Origin: Psilocybe azurescens
Lineage: Eukaryota > Basidiomycota > Agaricomycetes > Agaricales > Agrocybaceae
Direction of reading: 5' to 3'
DNA length: 64,000 nucleotides
Assembly: GCA_023853785.1 (NCBI GenBank)
Contig: JAJIRX010000859.1
Location: forward strand, 310,001-374,000
A program made the translations under genes and the position numbers. Below the pieces are notes generated by a model. The model saw only the letters and a program-made list of their open reading frames with translations, was not told where the DNA came from and searched no databases. Of this stretch, positions 49,159 to 59,942 are shown piece by piece (position 1 is the stretch's first letter; each line of letters starts with the position of its first letter).

Positions 49159-50040
49159 ATGTCAGTAGGTGTTACCGATGAAGGCACTCCTCAAGATACT
49201 GAATGATGGATCTCCATGTCGCTGGTCTTACCGATCTATTTACAGGCAAATGGGAGAAGATAGGTGAAGTTGATACCCATGTTACTACCCCGGCCAAGGA
49301 CTATTCAAAGGATAAAGCCATCCTCTTCTTGACGTACGCTAAGGGCGTTCATAATGTCAACGCCGAAGTGTGTGTATTGTTGTCTCAGCTTTGATTATAT
49401 CTCGAATATTCGTTGTGTATTGCAATGGATAGCCCCTCGCTGACGATTTTGGTGCGTGGCACGGATTCAAGGTGACAGATGTACATTCTCTTGATCGAAC
49501 ACTGACATTGACCGATTCTTGCAGACATATATAATACCCGAATATTTGCACAGCGAGCCCATACCATCAGATGTCGTCGACATGACTGACGTTCATCTCC
49601 CGCAATGGGTAGCAAAGCACCGACCAGATAACACACGCTCCCCGCTGAATAAAGTCATTGCTGTACTGAAAGGACAGGGCGTCACCGACTTCGGAGCCAC
49701 GGGATATTGTTTTGGCGGTATGTTGTATAATTGTGATATTTTTGCACGAGCATTGAATGTGCACGCTAATAAGCGCGCAAGACAATACGTATTTGATCTC
49801 GCTTTCGACAATACCATCAAAGCAGCCGTTGTTTCTCACCCTGCTTTGAAGCTTCCTTCCAATTTCGAGGTGCGATTTGTTATGGTAAATTCGCTCCTGG
49901 ATACTAGATACAAGCGTGAATACTTTAAAGGTTGCGAACGGGATTTTGCCGTGCGGTGTGATCTGGAAGACGAAACGTTCAAAGCAGGGAAGCAAGGCGT
50001 GTTTAAGGCGGTCGTTGGGTAGTTTAGTGAGAAACTTTGA
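49159..50040 (+). pseudogene. Dienelactone hydrolase copy D, inactivated
   Basis: Family exons are recognisable (KWEKIGEVDTHVTTPAKDYS, YIIPEYLHSEPIPSDVV, GATGYCFGG, YVFDLAFDNTIKAAVVSHPA). The first coding exon is reduced to ATGTCA. The donor after CCTCAAG is AT, as in copy E. The exon carrying LLINSC-x-VD (the catalytic Asp) is deleted, so the text runs from the donor after NFE straight into the segment before YKREYF. The His motif is ERDFAVR instead of VHGFAVR. A TAG replaces the conserved Trp near the end. The lost Asp and His mean it cannot be an active hydrolase. Confidence 0.88.
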
Positions 50041-50456
50041 GCGAGTTACTAACAGGAGCTGTCAAACATTCTGCAAAAACACATCTGTAGTAAATTCATA
50101 TGTAGTAAATCCTTCTGAATATCCTCTTGATCCCCCAGGGACTCAAATTTCTGAGCGTCAGTTTGACAGTGGGCAAGGGTGAGCACAAGAGGAAGTTGAG
50201 AGGAAGGGAGGCAAAGCAACGCCAAGGAAATTCGGATGAAAACTTGAACGGTTAACGGGCCGGGCGCAATTGCTACTTACTGACTCCGTTTAGTATGCAC
50301 TACTTATCACCTTGACTTCGACTCTTATCCAGCTCTCATTCTATTTTCGTGTATGATTTCAAGTACACGCGCATACTCAACAAGAGCATACAAGGGAGCA
50401 AGTAAAAGTATATTGTGGGTCATTGCCTTCCAATAGAGATACTGTCCGTCTAATTT
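50041..50456. other. Intergenic region upstream of Tpt1
   Basis: It holds the Tpt1 promoter; no coding signal was seen. Confidence 0.45.
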
Positions 50457-51799
50457 ATGGATTTTATCAAATGGGCTTCTCATTCCAATCTATCAACTAC
50501 GATGACTACTTTTCTCTTCTCGACAATTTCATCTGCAAGCAAATCAACCGCATTTAAAGGTACAACTACATCTAACACCATACGTCCTCAAAAACACAGC
50601 CAGGACGCCATGGATCCAACTACGACTTCAGAATCATTAGCCAACCTCTCAATCAATGACCAAACAGGTCCGTCATCCACCTTGGACTCCGAAATCAACG
50701 AGAGAGAAGAAAGTAAAAGGGAAGGCCAAGTCCCAAAACAACATTGCCAATGGAGGCCAGATGCAGTCACAGAAGGCAAATCCCTCAAAAAGCACGAAGC
50801 TGCGTGGTCTGGAGAAGGATTCACCAGAGTGAGAATCTCGAAGACACTCTCGTGGCTTCTTCGACATGGTGCTCAGGGTGAGGGCCTTGTAATGAGGAAG
50901 GATGGATATGTGAAAGTGGTTGACTTGGTGCGTGCTGCATTTGTTAAGACTAGGCCCTCGGATAGCTACTGAAATAGGTTATAGCTCGAACATCCCAAGC
51001 TCAAGGCTCAGGATATCGACTCTGAGAGAATCAAAGAAATGGTTAAGGCTGACTCAAAGCAGAGATACGATCTGATACTAGAAAGCGTGGATGGCAAAAA
51101 TTGTTAACCTATGGAGACGATGCCACTCCTGCGGGTGCTACCCCAGCCTCGGAAACTCAAGCTGTTGAAGAGGGAGAAAGTAGATCAATAGTTCAGAAAG
51201 CAGAAGTGTCATCTATAGAAGGTGGAATCTGGTGGATAAAAGCACGTCAAGGACATTCTATGAAGGTACGAAAATAATGTATCAATGTTTACATTTATTC
51301 ACCTGGAGTCACGACGCCAGACTGTTCAATTGGAGCTCAAATCTATAACCTCGATCTTTGATATTCCTACCGGCATGGCAGTTCATGGAACTAATAGAGC
51401 TGCTTGGCAAATCATCTGTACATATTCTTTCTCTTGTACGCTTCCATGTGCCTCTTGCTCACCATTGTTACAGCAAAACAAGGACTATCGAAAATGAAGC
51501 GGAATCACATCCATCTGGCTCAGAATATTGCAGGGCAAAGTGTTGTTAGCGGTAAGCGTTATGATTTATCTTAATAGTTTTAGAAATTTTACACTCTGGA
51601 CCTAGGAATGCGGACTTCTTCGTCCATTCTTATATACATCGACGTACCAAAGGCTCTCGAATCAGGCATAAAATTCTGGCTCTCGGATAATGGTGTCGTA
51701 CTCACTGAAGGTGACGAACGAGGATTTCTATCGAAACGATTCTTCTCAAAAGTGGTTGATATAAAAGACGGCGAACTGAAAGGCTGGGAGGATATTTAA
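50457..51799 (+). CDS. TPT1: tRNA 2'-phosphotransferase
   Basis: Tpt1/KptA removes the 2'-phosphate left at the tRNA splice junction, using NAD+ and producing ADP-ribose cyclic phosphate. Five exons (50457-50927, 50985-51265, 51321-51417, 51474-51551, 51606-51799) encode 373 residues if one base is restored in the A5 run at 51096-51100; without it the frame stops at GKNC. Family motifs: RISKTLSWLLRHGA near the start of the domain, DGYVKVVDL, MVKADSKQRYDL, GGIWWIKARQGHS, IPTGMAVHGTNRAAWQII, and GLSKMKRNHIHLAQ, with the catalytic Arg and His ligands visible. The C-terminus is VVLTEGDERGFLSKRFFSKV. An in-frame ATG at 50610 is an alternative start; the longer form would add a basic, Ser/Thr-rich leader. 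Confidence 0.93.
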
Positions 51800-52187
51800 A
51801 TCCCTGAGTCCATTTGCAAGAGTTGCAGGACAAATAATTAAGCAGCCTCTTCCTAGTATCTCCGGGGAAATATCTATATAGATTTTTATATACCTGCTGT
51901 GTGCTAAACATTGGCTAAACACCCATTACGCGTAGCCGCTTCCTGCCGCTCAATAATTATTGACGCGACTGTCACGCGGAACCGTGCCGCAGTCACGCGA
52001 TTTTAGTGCCATTACGACATTAGAATTCTAAAGTTGAATTCCATTGAACCCTTCTAACTTTCTCATTCATTTCTTCCTTCGTGCCGGCTCATTTGACATC
52101 CAAAACTTAGACCAGACGATCAGAAAACGGGTCTCAGAGGTATACCGACAGACGCAGAAGAGACCTTCGGCTTATGCAAGTGATACA

Positions 52188-55100
52188 ATGGAGGGTATGA
52201 ACATTCGACTGAAGAACGAGGGAAAGACTCTCGAAAATGACACGGGAAGTCGTCTTACTACCAGGCCGGAGATGTTAAAAGACCGCCAATGCCTCGAAAA
52301 GCCGACATTCGGGAAACAGAAGACACATGTCTCCCAGGGTGGAGGTCGGTCTTCATCTGAGTCTAGAGGATCAAAGTTCAAACCTGTGCTCCCCGAGGTG
52401 CCCCGTTCGAAAAACATCGTGTCGTCCTCTTCCTCTAGATCTCAGAGCAGTCATATTCGAAGCTTGATCGCCGCAAAAACCTTAGAGGGAGGACGAGAAC
52501 GACGACGACGACGAACTCGATTTATTGAGTGAATCCTCGCAACACTGTTCTGAACATGATCCCTCTAGTTCTCTGAGACCGGTTAACAACTCGAGAAGAA
52601 CCAACCCATCTGTAACCAAACCCACCCACATCTCTACCAAGACTGTTAAGAGCAATAAATCACAAAAGCAGGCAGGGAGAGGGATCGACGAGACAACTGG
52701 ACTCGAATATCATCCTCAATTTCTTCCCCAGTCGGTGCTCAAATCGTTGTCCTTCAAAAGAACAAACCTCAGGATAACAAGCAAGAGTACTTTACTCCCT
52801 CGTTATCTAACTCGACTTTGGATGTACTCGTCTCGAAGGAAAACAAACTCCCGGGGAATAATGGTCCTTCAAGTTGGGACCTTGTTCCAGAACAGAAAGG
52901 CAAAGAGAAAGCCGAGATCCTAGACTTGACCTCATCTCCCGCGAAGGGCTGGGATGATAGCGATGCAAAGTCTCCAAGCCCGTTGAGTGGAAAGAGCGCC
53001 AACTCGAACCGTCCTGCCACTCCTTCATCGCCTTCTGGATCATATTTACCCCTCCCCGACAGGAGCCGATATGACAACAACGAAACTCCCAAACAAGACT
53101 CAGGGAACGCGCGTTCTAAAATGCGCCCTAGACATATTCCTAAAGATCGAACAACGCTCGATGCCACTGAAAATCGGGACCGTAATGGAAGAAAATATAC
53201 TAAATCTATCATATCCACGACAAAGACCGTTGACGCTAGGTCCAGGTCTGAATCTGTTCAAATTGTATCTCCGAAGCAAAAGATGAAAGGGCCAGCAAAA
53301 CCCGCCCCATTCCCCGTCAAGGCACTCGATGAAGATTTACAACCCCGTTCCAAACCAGTCGATAAACCCAAGAAGGTCCCCGGCTCGTCTACGCGTGCCC
53401 CGAAGCTTTTCCCGTTGTTTGTTTCCGGGCAACCGGGGCAGGCCACCGACAAGTCCAATAATATCAAAGGCAAAGGAAAAAACAAGGACATTTTGAACAT
53501 AACTGAAGACGAGGAAGAAGACGAGGGAGAAGACTCGGAGGATGAGAGACGAAAGAAACTGAAACCCAAGGCGTTTCCTATTAGCAAAGAGCTGTTTTCT
53601 AGTACAAGCACAAGCCGTTCTCTTGGGTCAGCTGGTAAGAGATTATCGGAAGCTAGTAGTGGAGACGAACGGTCATCTAAAAAATCTCGAAAGGGATTGG
53701 ACAAGTAAGTTCATTCTGCATTTCTGTTCCATGATCATATATTTAACGAATGCGAATATCTAGCCACTTCGCCCCTGCTAAACGACGATCCATAGCCTCC
53801 CAAAACCGACAACCATTCGACGACGAAGGAGACTCATGTAAGGATTCTCTGAATTTGTTTCCTCTGTCTCTCATCGTCATTTTCTGTGATTATAGTGTCG
53901 TTTGGCCCTCGCGTAGACCCCAGTACTCTGTGTCCATTTTGTGATACTCCCTTACCGTCAGACCCTACACCTATGCTTACCAATCTTATGGAAATGACGA
54001 TGAAGAAAGCAAAGCGAGACCCACGACCTAGCAATCCACTTGGTGTCAAGGCACCGTTGACGACATACATAACAGTATGCCAACGGCACCGCTTTGAGAC
54101 ACAGATTCTCCCTGAAGCAGAGAGTAAAGGTTGGCCAAAGAATATTAAATGGAAGAAAGTCGGCGGTCGAGTTTTGAAGATGAAGGACTTCTTGAAGGCA
54201 CTCATTGAGGATCCTGGCAACGATTTAGTTTTGGAACCAGGCTCTACCGACTGGGAGGTGTTGGCTGGAATCAATGTCGGGAAGTCGAAGAAGAGGAAGA
54301 AGAAGAGCCCGAAGGCGATGAGCATCTTTGGATGGAATTCATGGGCGAGGTTGAGAAGAAAGGATTGAGAGCTGTCTCCGGGTTTCATGGGCAGTTTGCC
54401 AGTTTTGAAAGGGCCCAACCCGGCTAGTAAGTCTTTTCTTCTCTTGCTGAAAGAAAGATGTGTGAACTTAACGCCTTTCTTCTCAAGCTATGGAGAAATG
54501 GGCTCCGTCATTATCCATCAGACGTTGTATAACATGTTTCCTCCAGAGGACATCGAACCTACTTTGGTTTCGCCTTTGACGCCTACTGAGTTTGTCCAGC
54601 GGATCCTCGTCCCCGAAGTTGCTCTTCACTTGATCATGGAAGATAGGGGCTTGGAGGGAGAAGAAGGTGTGAAGGAGGCTTTGGGGATTCTTCGGGAGAG
54701 CTCCACATATGGAGTTGCCATGTTCCCAGAGGATGGTGGAGAATCAGGGCTGACACAGAAACATGGCAGTCAGAGTAAAATGGGCGCAGGTGATATGATC
54801 GTGATGGAAAGGGCGAGGAAGCGGCGTAAGGAACTTGCAGCGGAGGACGAGAAAGAAGATGAGGAAAGAAGACTCCAGGAAGAGTTGAACGAACGAATCA
54901 GAGTGCAAGAAGCCGAAGAAAAATCAAGGCAAGAAAAGAAATTGAGGAAAGAAAGGCAGAAGGACCTAGATTCGGGAAAACTCAGCGAATCTGTTGAACG
55001 CCCTCGAATGAGGCCAAGGCCTATTCCGAAGGATAGAACCGCCGCTTCCAGTATGTGTTCTGAATCGGACACGGACGAAGATAATGGTTTGTCACGGGGG

Positions 55101-55834
55101 AACCGCAACAGGAACGACATCGGCGAGCATGTCAAACGGCGCATGGGATCATCTGATGCAAGCAACTCTTCTGATCGAGAAATGGAACAAGATCAAGACT
55201 CCCGCAGGAGAAGCCGCAGCAGGAGCACTGCTAGCGACCAAAGCGATATTGAACTCGGGGAGTATAACACTCGTCGACCTAGCTCCGAAGAATGGAGGCG
55301 TTCGCCATTTGCCACTGAATCGCTAAATCTCAATACCGCGATGCCTGCTCGTCATCCAAAATCACCGAGTCGTGATCTATCACGTCTTAGTCTTGAATAT
55401 GACAGCAAGTCTGGCAACGAGGCGACGGTCGATGGTGGAAGACAGCATTCTCGTAGCAAAAGCCGAAACGGTGCTCGCTTAGCAATGACGCACAGTAGTG
55501 AAACACACATACAGGTCGATAGTAGCGACGGCGATGTGGAATTCGTGGAAATCACGAAGACACCCAAACGCCAACATAGGCAACATATGGCAGTTGACGA
55601 TGAGGATACGCCGAGACCCATCCCGACACAAAGATTGCCGCCCCTGGAGGAAGCTCGAAGGAGATCTGCTAATAAGAAATCTCAGTTCGTATCTTCCGTG
55701 TCCTTCTGCACCTCGCATACTATTGACCTCTTCTGTTTAGGCCGAAATCTGGGACGTCGAAACAGTCCTTGGATCCTGAAGAAACTTACAGTTACATGTT
55801 TACGAGTAGCTCGAGTCAAGGCGAACGTTGTTAG
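52188..55834 (+). CDS. RTC4-domain protein
   Basis: The protein carries the RTC4-like domain (named for yeast Restriction of Telomere Capping 4), usually nuclear. Exons 52188-53704, 53764-53837, 53896-54426, 54488-55684 and 55741-55834 give about 1137 residues after three indel corrections (extra G in 52487-52489, missing A in 52756-52759, missing G at 54284). The N-terminal half is Ser/Pro/charged and disordered, with an ILDLT hydrophobic core that resembles a SUMO-interaction motif. The domain has CPFCDTPLP, VCQRHRFETQILPEAESKGW, STDWEVLAGI, GFHGQFASFERAQPGYYGEM and GSVIIHQTLYNMFP, then EFVQRILVPEVALHLIMED. A charged C-terminal tail repeats the MRPRxIPKDRT motif seen at 53120. Exact role unknown. 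Confidence 0.85.
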
Positions 55835-56238
55835 TGATGATATTCACGACCAGTCTTGGACCAGTCCGGCTGTGCACGAAATGGGACGACGAACACAGTA
55901 TCCTTAAATTTATAGAAGATCAAAGTCTTCCGTCCATTGTATAAACCTACTTAATACTTATGTTATATGATCTGGGTAGTATTTCATTGTAATCTTGTTC
56001 CAAATGTGTATAATATGGCGCATTTATTCATCTATCGGAAATCACGCGTGTCATGTGCTTACCCTGAAGTTGGATTGCGTTCGAGATTTCGAGTCTCCCA
56101 TTTTCTTCCACTACAACACCATGGCACTTTCTGGATCGCCTTCAAAATCGTACTAACGTTGCGCTGTGTTTTTGTCGAACTAATCTTTCTGACCTGTTTC
56201 TGACCCTCTTTGTTCAACTCTCGACTTTCTCGACTTCG
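55835..56238. other. Intergenic region
   Basis: RTC4 3' end and F-box gene promoter; no coding signal. Confidence 0.5.
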
Positions 56239-57679
56239 ATGCCGCTTCGCCTCGATGTACCTGGTGATGGAACGCCACCTACGAGACTTTACCGACGTAA
56301 AAGTCTCAAACTAACTCGGACACGCTCTGCTCAGGCTGAACCAGGTGCTAAAAGAACCAAATTTGATGCTGTGGTAGCCCTTCCGGTACCCAAGGTGCCG
56401 ATGGAAATATTGGAGCAGATAGTCGACTTCTATGCAGAGGCCGTTTTGACACCAAACGATCACCAGGACAGCAAGAAAACGGCTTTCAGAAGTTTCATAA
56501 AAGCTTGCACCTTGGTCTCGAAAGATTTTCGCTGCTTCATTCTTCGCCACTTCTTTGAAAATATTTCCTTCCAAAATACGAAACACTCCAAAGCTCTGTT
56601 TCTTTACTTGGCTCAGGTTGATCTAGGCTATCGGACGCTGGGATGGCCTGCTGGCTACTCCTGGGTGAGGTCCGTTTGGACTATTTTCTGACGAACGGTT
56701 CGAGCAAGAGCTGGTCACAACTGAGCTGATATATTTGCGCATATGTTTAGGTCTTTAAGCACCGCATCATTCCTCATCCGTTTTAACACTGGAAACCTCG
56801 CGAGCCTGACTCGTCTCCAAAACCTTGCTGTTGATTTCACTCATTCTAGCCTCGTCCTTGAAATCATGAATCTCACAGAGATGTTCAGCGCCATTACGCT
56901 ACCAAACATAGTCTGCCACTTGACAACAATGACGTTGACAAAACTTCCCCGCATTGACGTTCACCTACTCACATCTATCTCAGAGAACTTTCCTAAGCTA
57001 ATCAGGCTGTATGTCAGCTCAATTGAGGGCCTGGATGACTGTTGCCCAAGTTGCTATGAAAATAGCCAAACGCGTATGGTGCACTCTCCAGTTTTTGACC
57101 TGTATACCGATATTGCATCCTTAACTGTGCGTTTTTCCTCATAACTGAAGGTTTTGTAGATACTCAAAGGCACGTGTCCGCGCAAAGGATGCCTTTGGGA
57201 GCTCTTTAACCCCTCTAAAGAACTTAACACACCTGTTTATAGGGTTCTTTCTTTCTCGACCTGATCTCCTTGATTTGCACATAAACCACACTGTGGACAA
57301 CACTGATATCAAGCAAATCTTTGTTGAGGCAATTGCCGCCTGTCCTCGTTGCGATATATACCGTAAAATCACAAAGACAAACGAGCTCGTCGCCAGCCTT
57401 TCTCTTGCCCGTTATCTGGATTCTCTAGAGTGTATTGGTTGGAGCTCGTGCTTTATCTCCTGTGAAGCTCAAGGATCGAAACGAGAGGGAAATGCCATTG
57501 AAGGGTATCATCATATGAATGGGACGGATGTGTTATGCGACGGCCCTACTACCGCACAATCGGAAGCTCAATGTTTGGACCAACAATGGATTGCAACCTC
57601 TCTTCAACATGCTAATTTGACAACAACGCTCGTAATTGCTAGGACTGACGAAAAGATCAGGGTGATCCGGATTTTCTAG
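56239..57679 (+). CDS. F-box protein with leucine-rich C-terminal region
   Basis: Probable SCF ubiquitin-ligase substrate adaptor of the expanded Agaricomycete F-box type. Exon 1 (56239-56669) has a basic N-terminus and an F-box-like segment: VPKVPMEILEQIVDFYAEAV, then FRSFIKACTLVSKDFRCFIL and RHFFENISF. The GTCCGT donor at 56670 was chosen because it joins in frame to 56751, giving WVRSLSTASFLIRF. Exon 2 has repeated leucine-rich patches (LTRLQNLAVDF, LTTMTLTKLPRIDVHLLTSI). The next exon begins near 57161 and contains LTPLKNLTHLFIGFFLSRPD, closing at 57679. The junction at 57138-57160 would need an unusually short intron of about 33 nt or an indel. Function beyond adaptor is unknown. Confidence 0.7.
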
Positions 57680-58082
57680 AGTAATGCTAAAAGTTCCAAT
57701 GACGCCACTGTTTTGCCTGTCTTTTGACTTTGAAGGTCATTCAACAATACAAAAGACTTCTTACCGTTAAACTTAGATTTCCTTGACGACATATAAATTT
57801 GCTTCAGGTATACAATGAGAATGGCCTGCTAGAGTGCCTCGTTGCACTTAGAACAATGGACGGGTCACGTTGTCGAGGAAAGGGGCCGAAATTAATGCCC
57901 AATTCGAAGTCAGAATGCATTCATGTGCCACCCTTGAGGAAAATATAAATCATGTTCAACCATGTTCTTCTACTTAAACATCCATCTATCCACGAAACCC
58001 CGCCCTTTCGATTAACGACCCCGTTACGACCTTTTCTTCTGCCCAATATCTCCTATCCCCACTACTATTATATCTCTAATCC
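57680..58082. other. Intergenic region
   Basis: It holds the F-box gene 3' end and a CT-rich promoter-like stretch before 58083; no gene was seen. Confidence 0.45.
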
Positions 58083-59513
58083 ATGTCCACTTTCGCTTCA
58101 GAAATTAGAAAGGCCGAGATGGCTCGGCTCTTTGATCTCTTCGAGAAGCTGAAGTCGCGTCGCGCACGGCCAACATCGATCATCAACGAAGACGCGCCGA
58201 TGGAGGACGTACGGCCTGTACCTACACCTACACCTACACCTATTGTGGTGCTAGACCCAGCTATGAAGAAGCTATCCAGTATCGTCGACAGGAGCAGCAC
58301 GTCGACGCGACCGCGCAGGAACACGGTTGCATCCATCATCGCGCAAGGGGGCGACATGATGTCAATCGATGAAGGCCACTCCGACTCTGACGCGGAGTCC
58401 CAGGCCAAGTCCCCGCTTGCAGAGAGAAAGAAATTCCCGTTCACATTCAAACATATGGTGCATAAGCTTTATGAGAAGGACGATTGGGCGAGAACGGTCA
58501 AAGAGATGTTGGAGAAGTCGCAGAACGAGTTCAAGCCGCTTGCAGAGCAGCAGCAGGCGCTCCCGGTGACCCAGAACGAGAACGAAAGGGAAAATTTGAC
58601 GGAGGACGGGGAGGGAGAGGAGATGGGAAAGGACAATATCATTCGTTTCAAAATCCCGACTAGCCCTGGTGCAAGAAGGCGAGGAAGTTTCACGGGGGGC
58701 GTCAACGTAGTCTATCGATCGCAACCACAGGTGGCGGCAGAGGATACACCCCGCTTTCGCCTGGACTAAGGTCACCCGGATTCAAGCCGCCTGTAATCAA
58801 GTCGCCTGGGCCTGGGATAAAGTCGCCCGGTGTCGAGGGAAGGCCTGACCTTAGGGCAGTGAAGAAACGATGCGTCAGTCGCAGGAAGTCCGCCAGCGGG
58901 CTTGTGAGCGGGGGGCTGGTAAGCCTTCTGGAATTGCCCGAGGAGCATGGGTGTATAATGCTGCCATCGCCGTGTCTGAACGGCCTGTGCCTACGACGTT
59001 CGCGGCGTTTCCTCCTGGACCGCCGCCATCTCCGACTGGAGGAAAAGCTGCCTCGTCAAGGTATCAGGCACTAGGAACGAAGAATCTTCCAAGCGCGATG
59101 CACGAAGGGGGATAGGCATGAAACGCAGAGTTGTTCCCGCGACAGATGCTCCTGTAGCCACGACGTTCGCAGCATTCCATCACGGATCGCCTCTATCTCC
59201 GACTGGAGGCAAAGGCTCTTCGCCAAAGTACCAGGCACTGGGCATGAAAAACCTGCCAACCACGATGCAAGGAGGAGGGATGGACATGAAGCGCAGAATA
59301 ATCCCCGCTACCGATGCTCCTGTGGCTACGACGTTCGCGGCATTTCCTCCTAGGCCGCCCCCATCTCCTACAGGAGTACCGAGAGGGTCCTTATTACAAT
59401 ATCAGACACTGGGTTCGAAGAAACTTCCAAGCACGCTGAAAGAAAGAGGAACAGGAGGCTTGAAGCGCAGAGTGAGCGGTGGGGTGAGGCCATGCCAGCA
59501 GTGCCTCTCTTGA
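58083..59513 (+). CDS. Low-complexity protein with three 56-residue tandem repeats
   Basis: No enzyme domain recognised. The first 90 residues have a charged segment (IRKAEMARLFDLFEKLKSRR), then a Thr-Pro run, then FPFTFKHMVHKLYEKDDW, which may be a short folded motif. The C-terminal half is disordered and holds three copies of a unit containing TTFAAFPP, PPPSPTGG and YQALGxKNLP. Three single-base losses interrupt the frame: between 58710 and 58768, near 58868, and in the G5 run at 59107-59111. Restoring all three gives 477 residues and a continuous protein. The repeats and disorder suggest a scaffold or regulatory protein, but that is inference. Confidence 0.6.
58985..59460 (+). repeat. Tandem repeat, three units of 168 bp
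   Basis: The marker ACGACGTTCGC recurs at 58993, 59160 and 59328, spacing 167 and 168 bp. Each unit encodes 56 residues. The 1-bp difference between spacings coincides with the G5 run at 59107-59111 and supports a lost base there. Confidence 0.85.
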
Positions 59514-59942
59514 TGCCGTTACAACAGGTTACGAATATCGATGCGAATGGGCTGGCAGCGCGAAGGCGGGCACGAATGGCGAGTAAAACGGATGATGAGA
59601 AAGACAGCGAGCAGAAAATCGAGCAAAAGAGCCCAAATATCCACGAAACAATAGCTTGAGGACGAGAGTCTCTCTTAACGACAACCAATAACCGACCAAA
59701 AGTGTCGCCGATTGGATATGAAACTGAAGACATTGTAAACCTATCTTCACGATTTCCTTTTTTTCTCTATCTTTTTGGGCGTCCCTACAAATCATCATAA
59801 AAACACCTTTTTGGTTTCATTTTCATCAACAAGTAACAATCATTGAATCCATACCTTGTACATATTACCGATCTATTCCTATGTCTGTAAAAATATTAAT
59901 TGAACATTCCATATTACATCTCGATGGCCCGTAGAGTTTACA
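59514..59942. other. Convergent 3' region
   Basis: It lies between the converging repeat-protein and KAT14-like genes. The reading frame of the repeat protein may continue a little further in another frame (59520-59660), but no domain supports it. Confidence 0.4.

Noticed and set aside
38104..50040. The dienelactone hydrolase region as a secondary metabolite gene cluster
   Set aside because: No synthase, terpene cyclase, P450 or transporter is present; tandem duplication explains the grouping.
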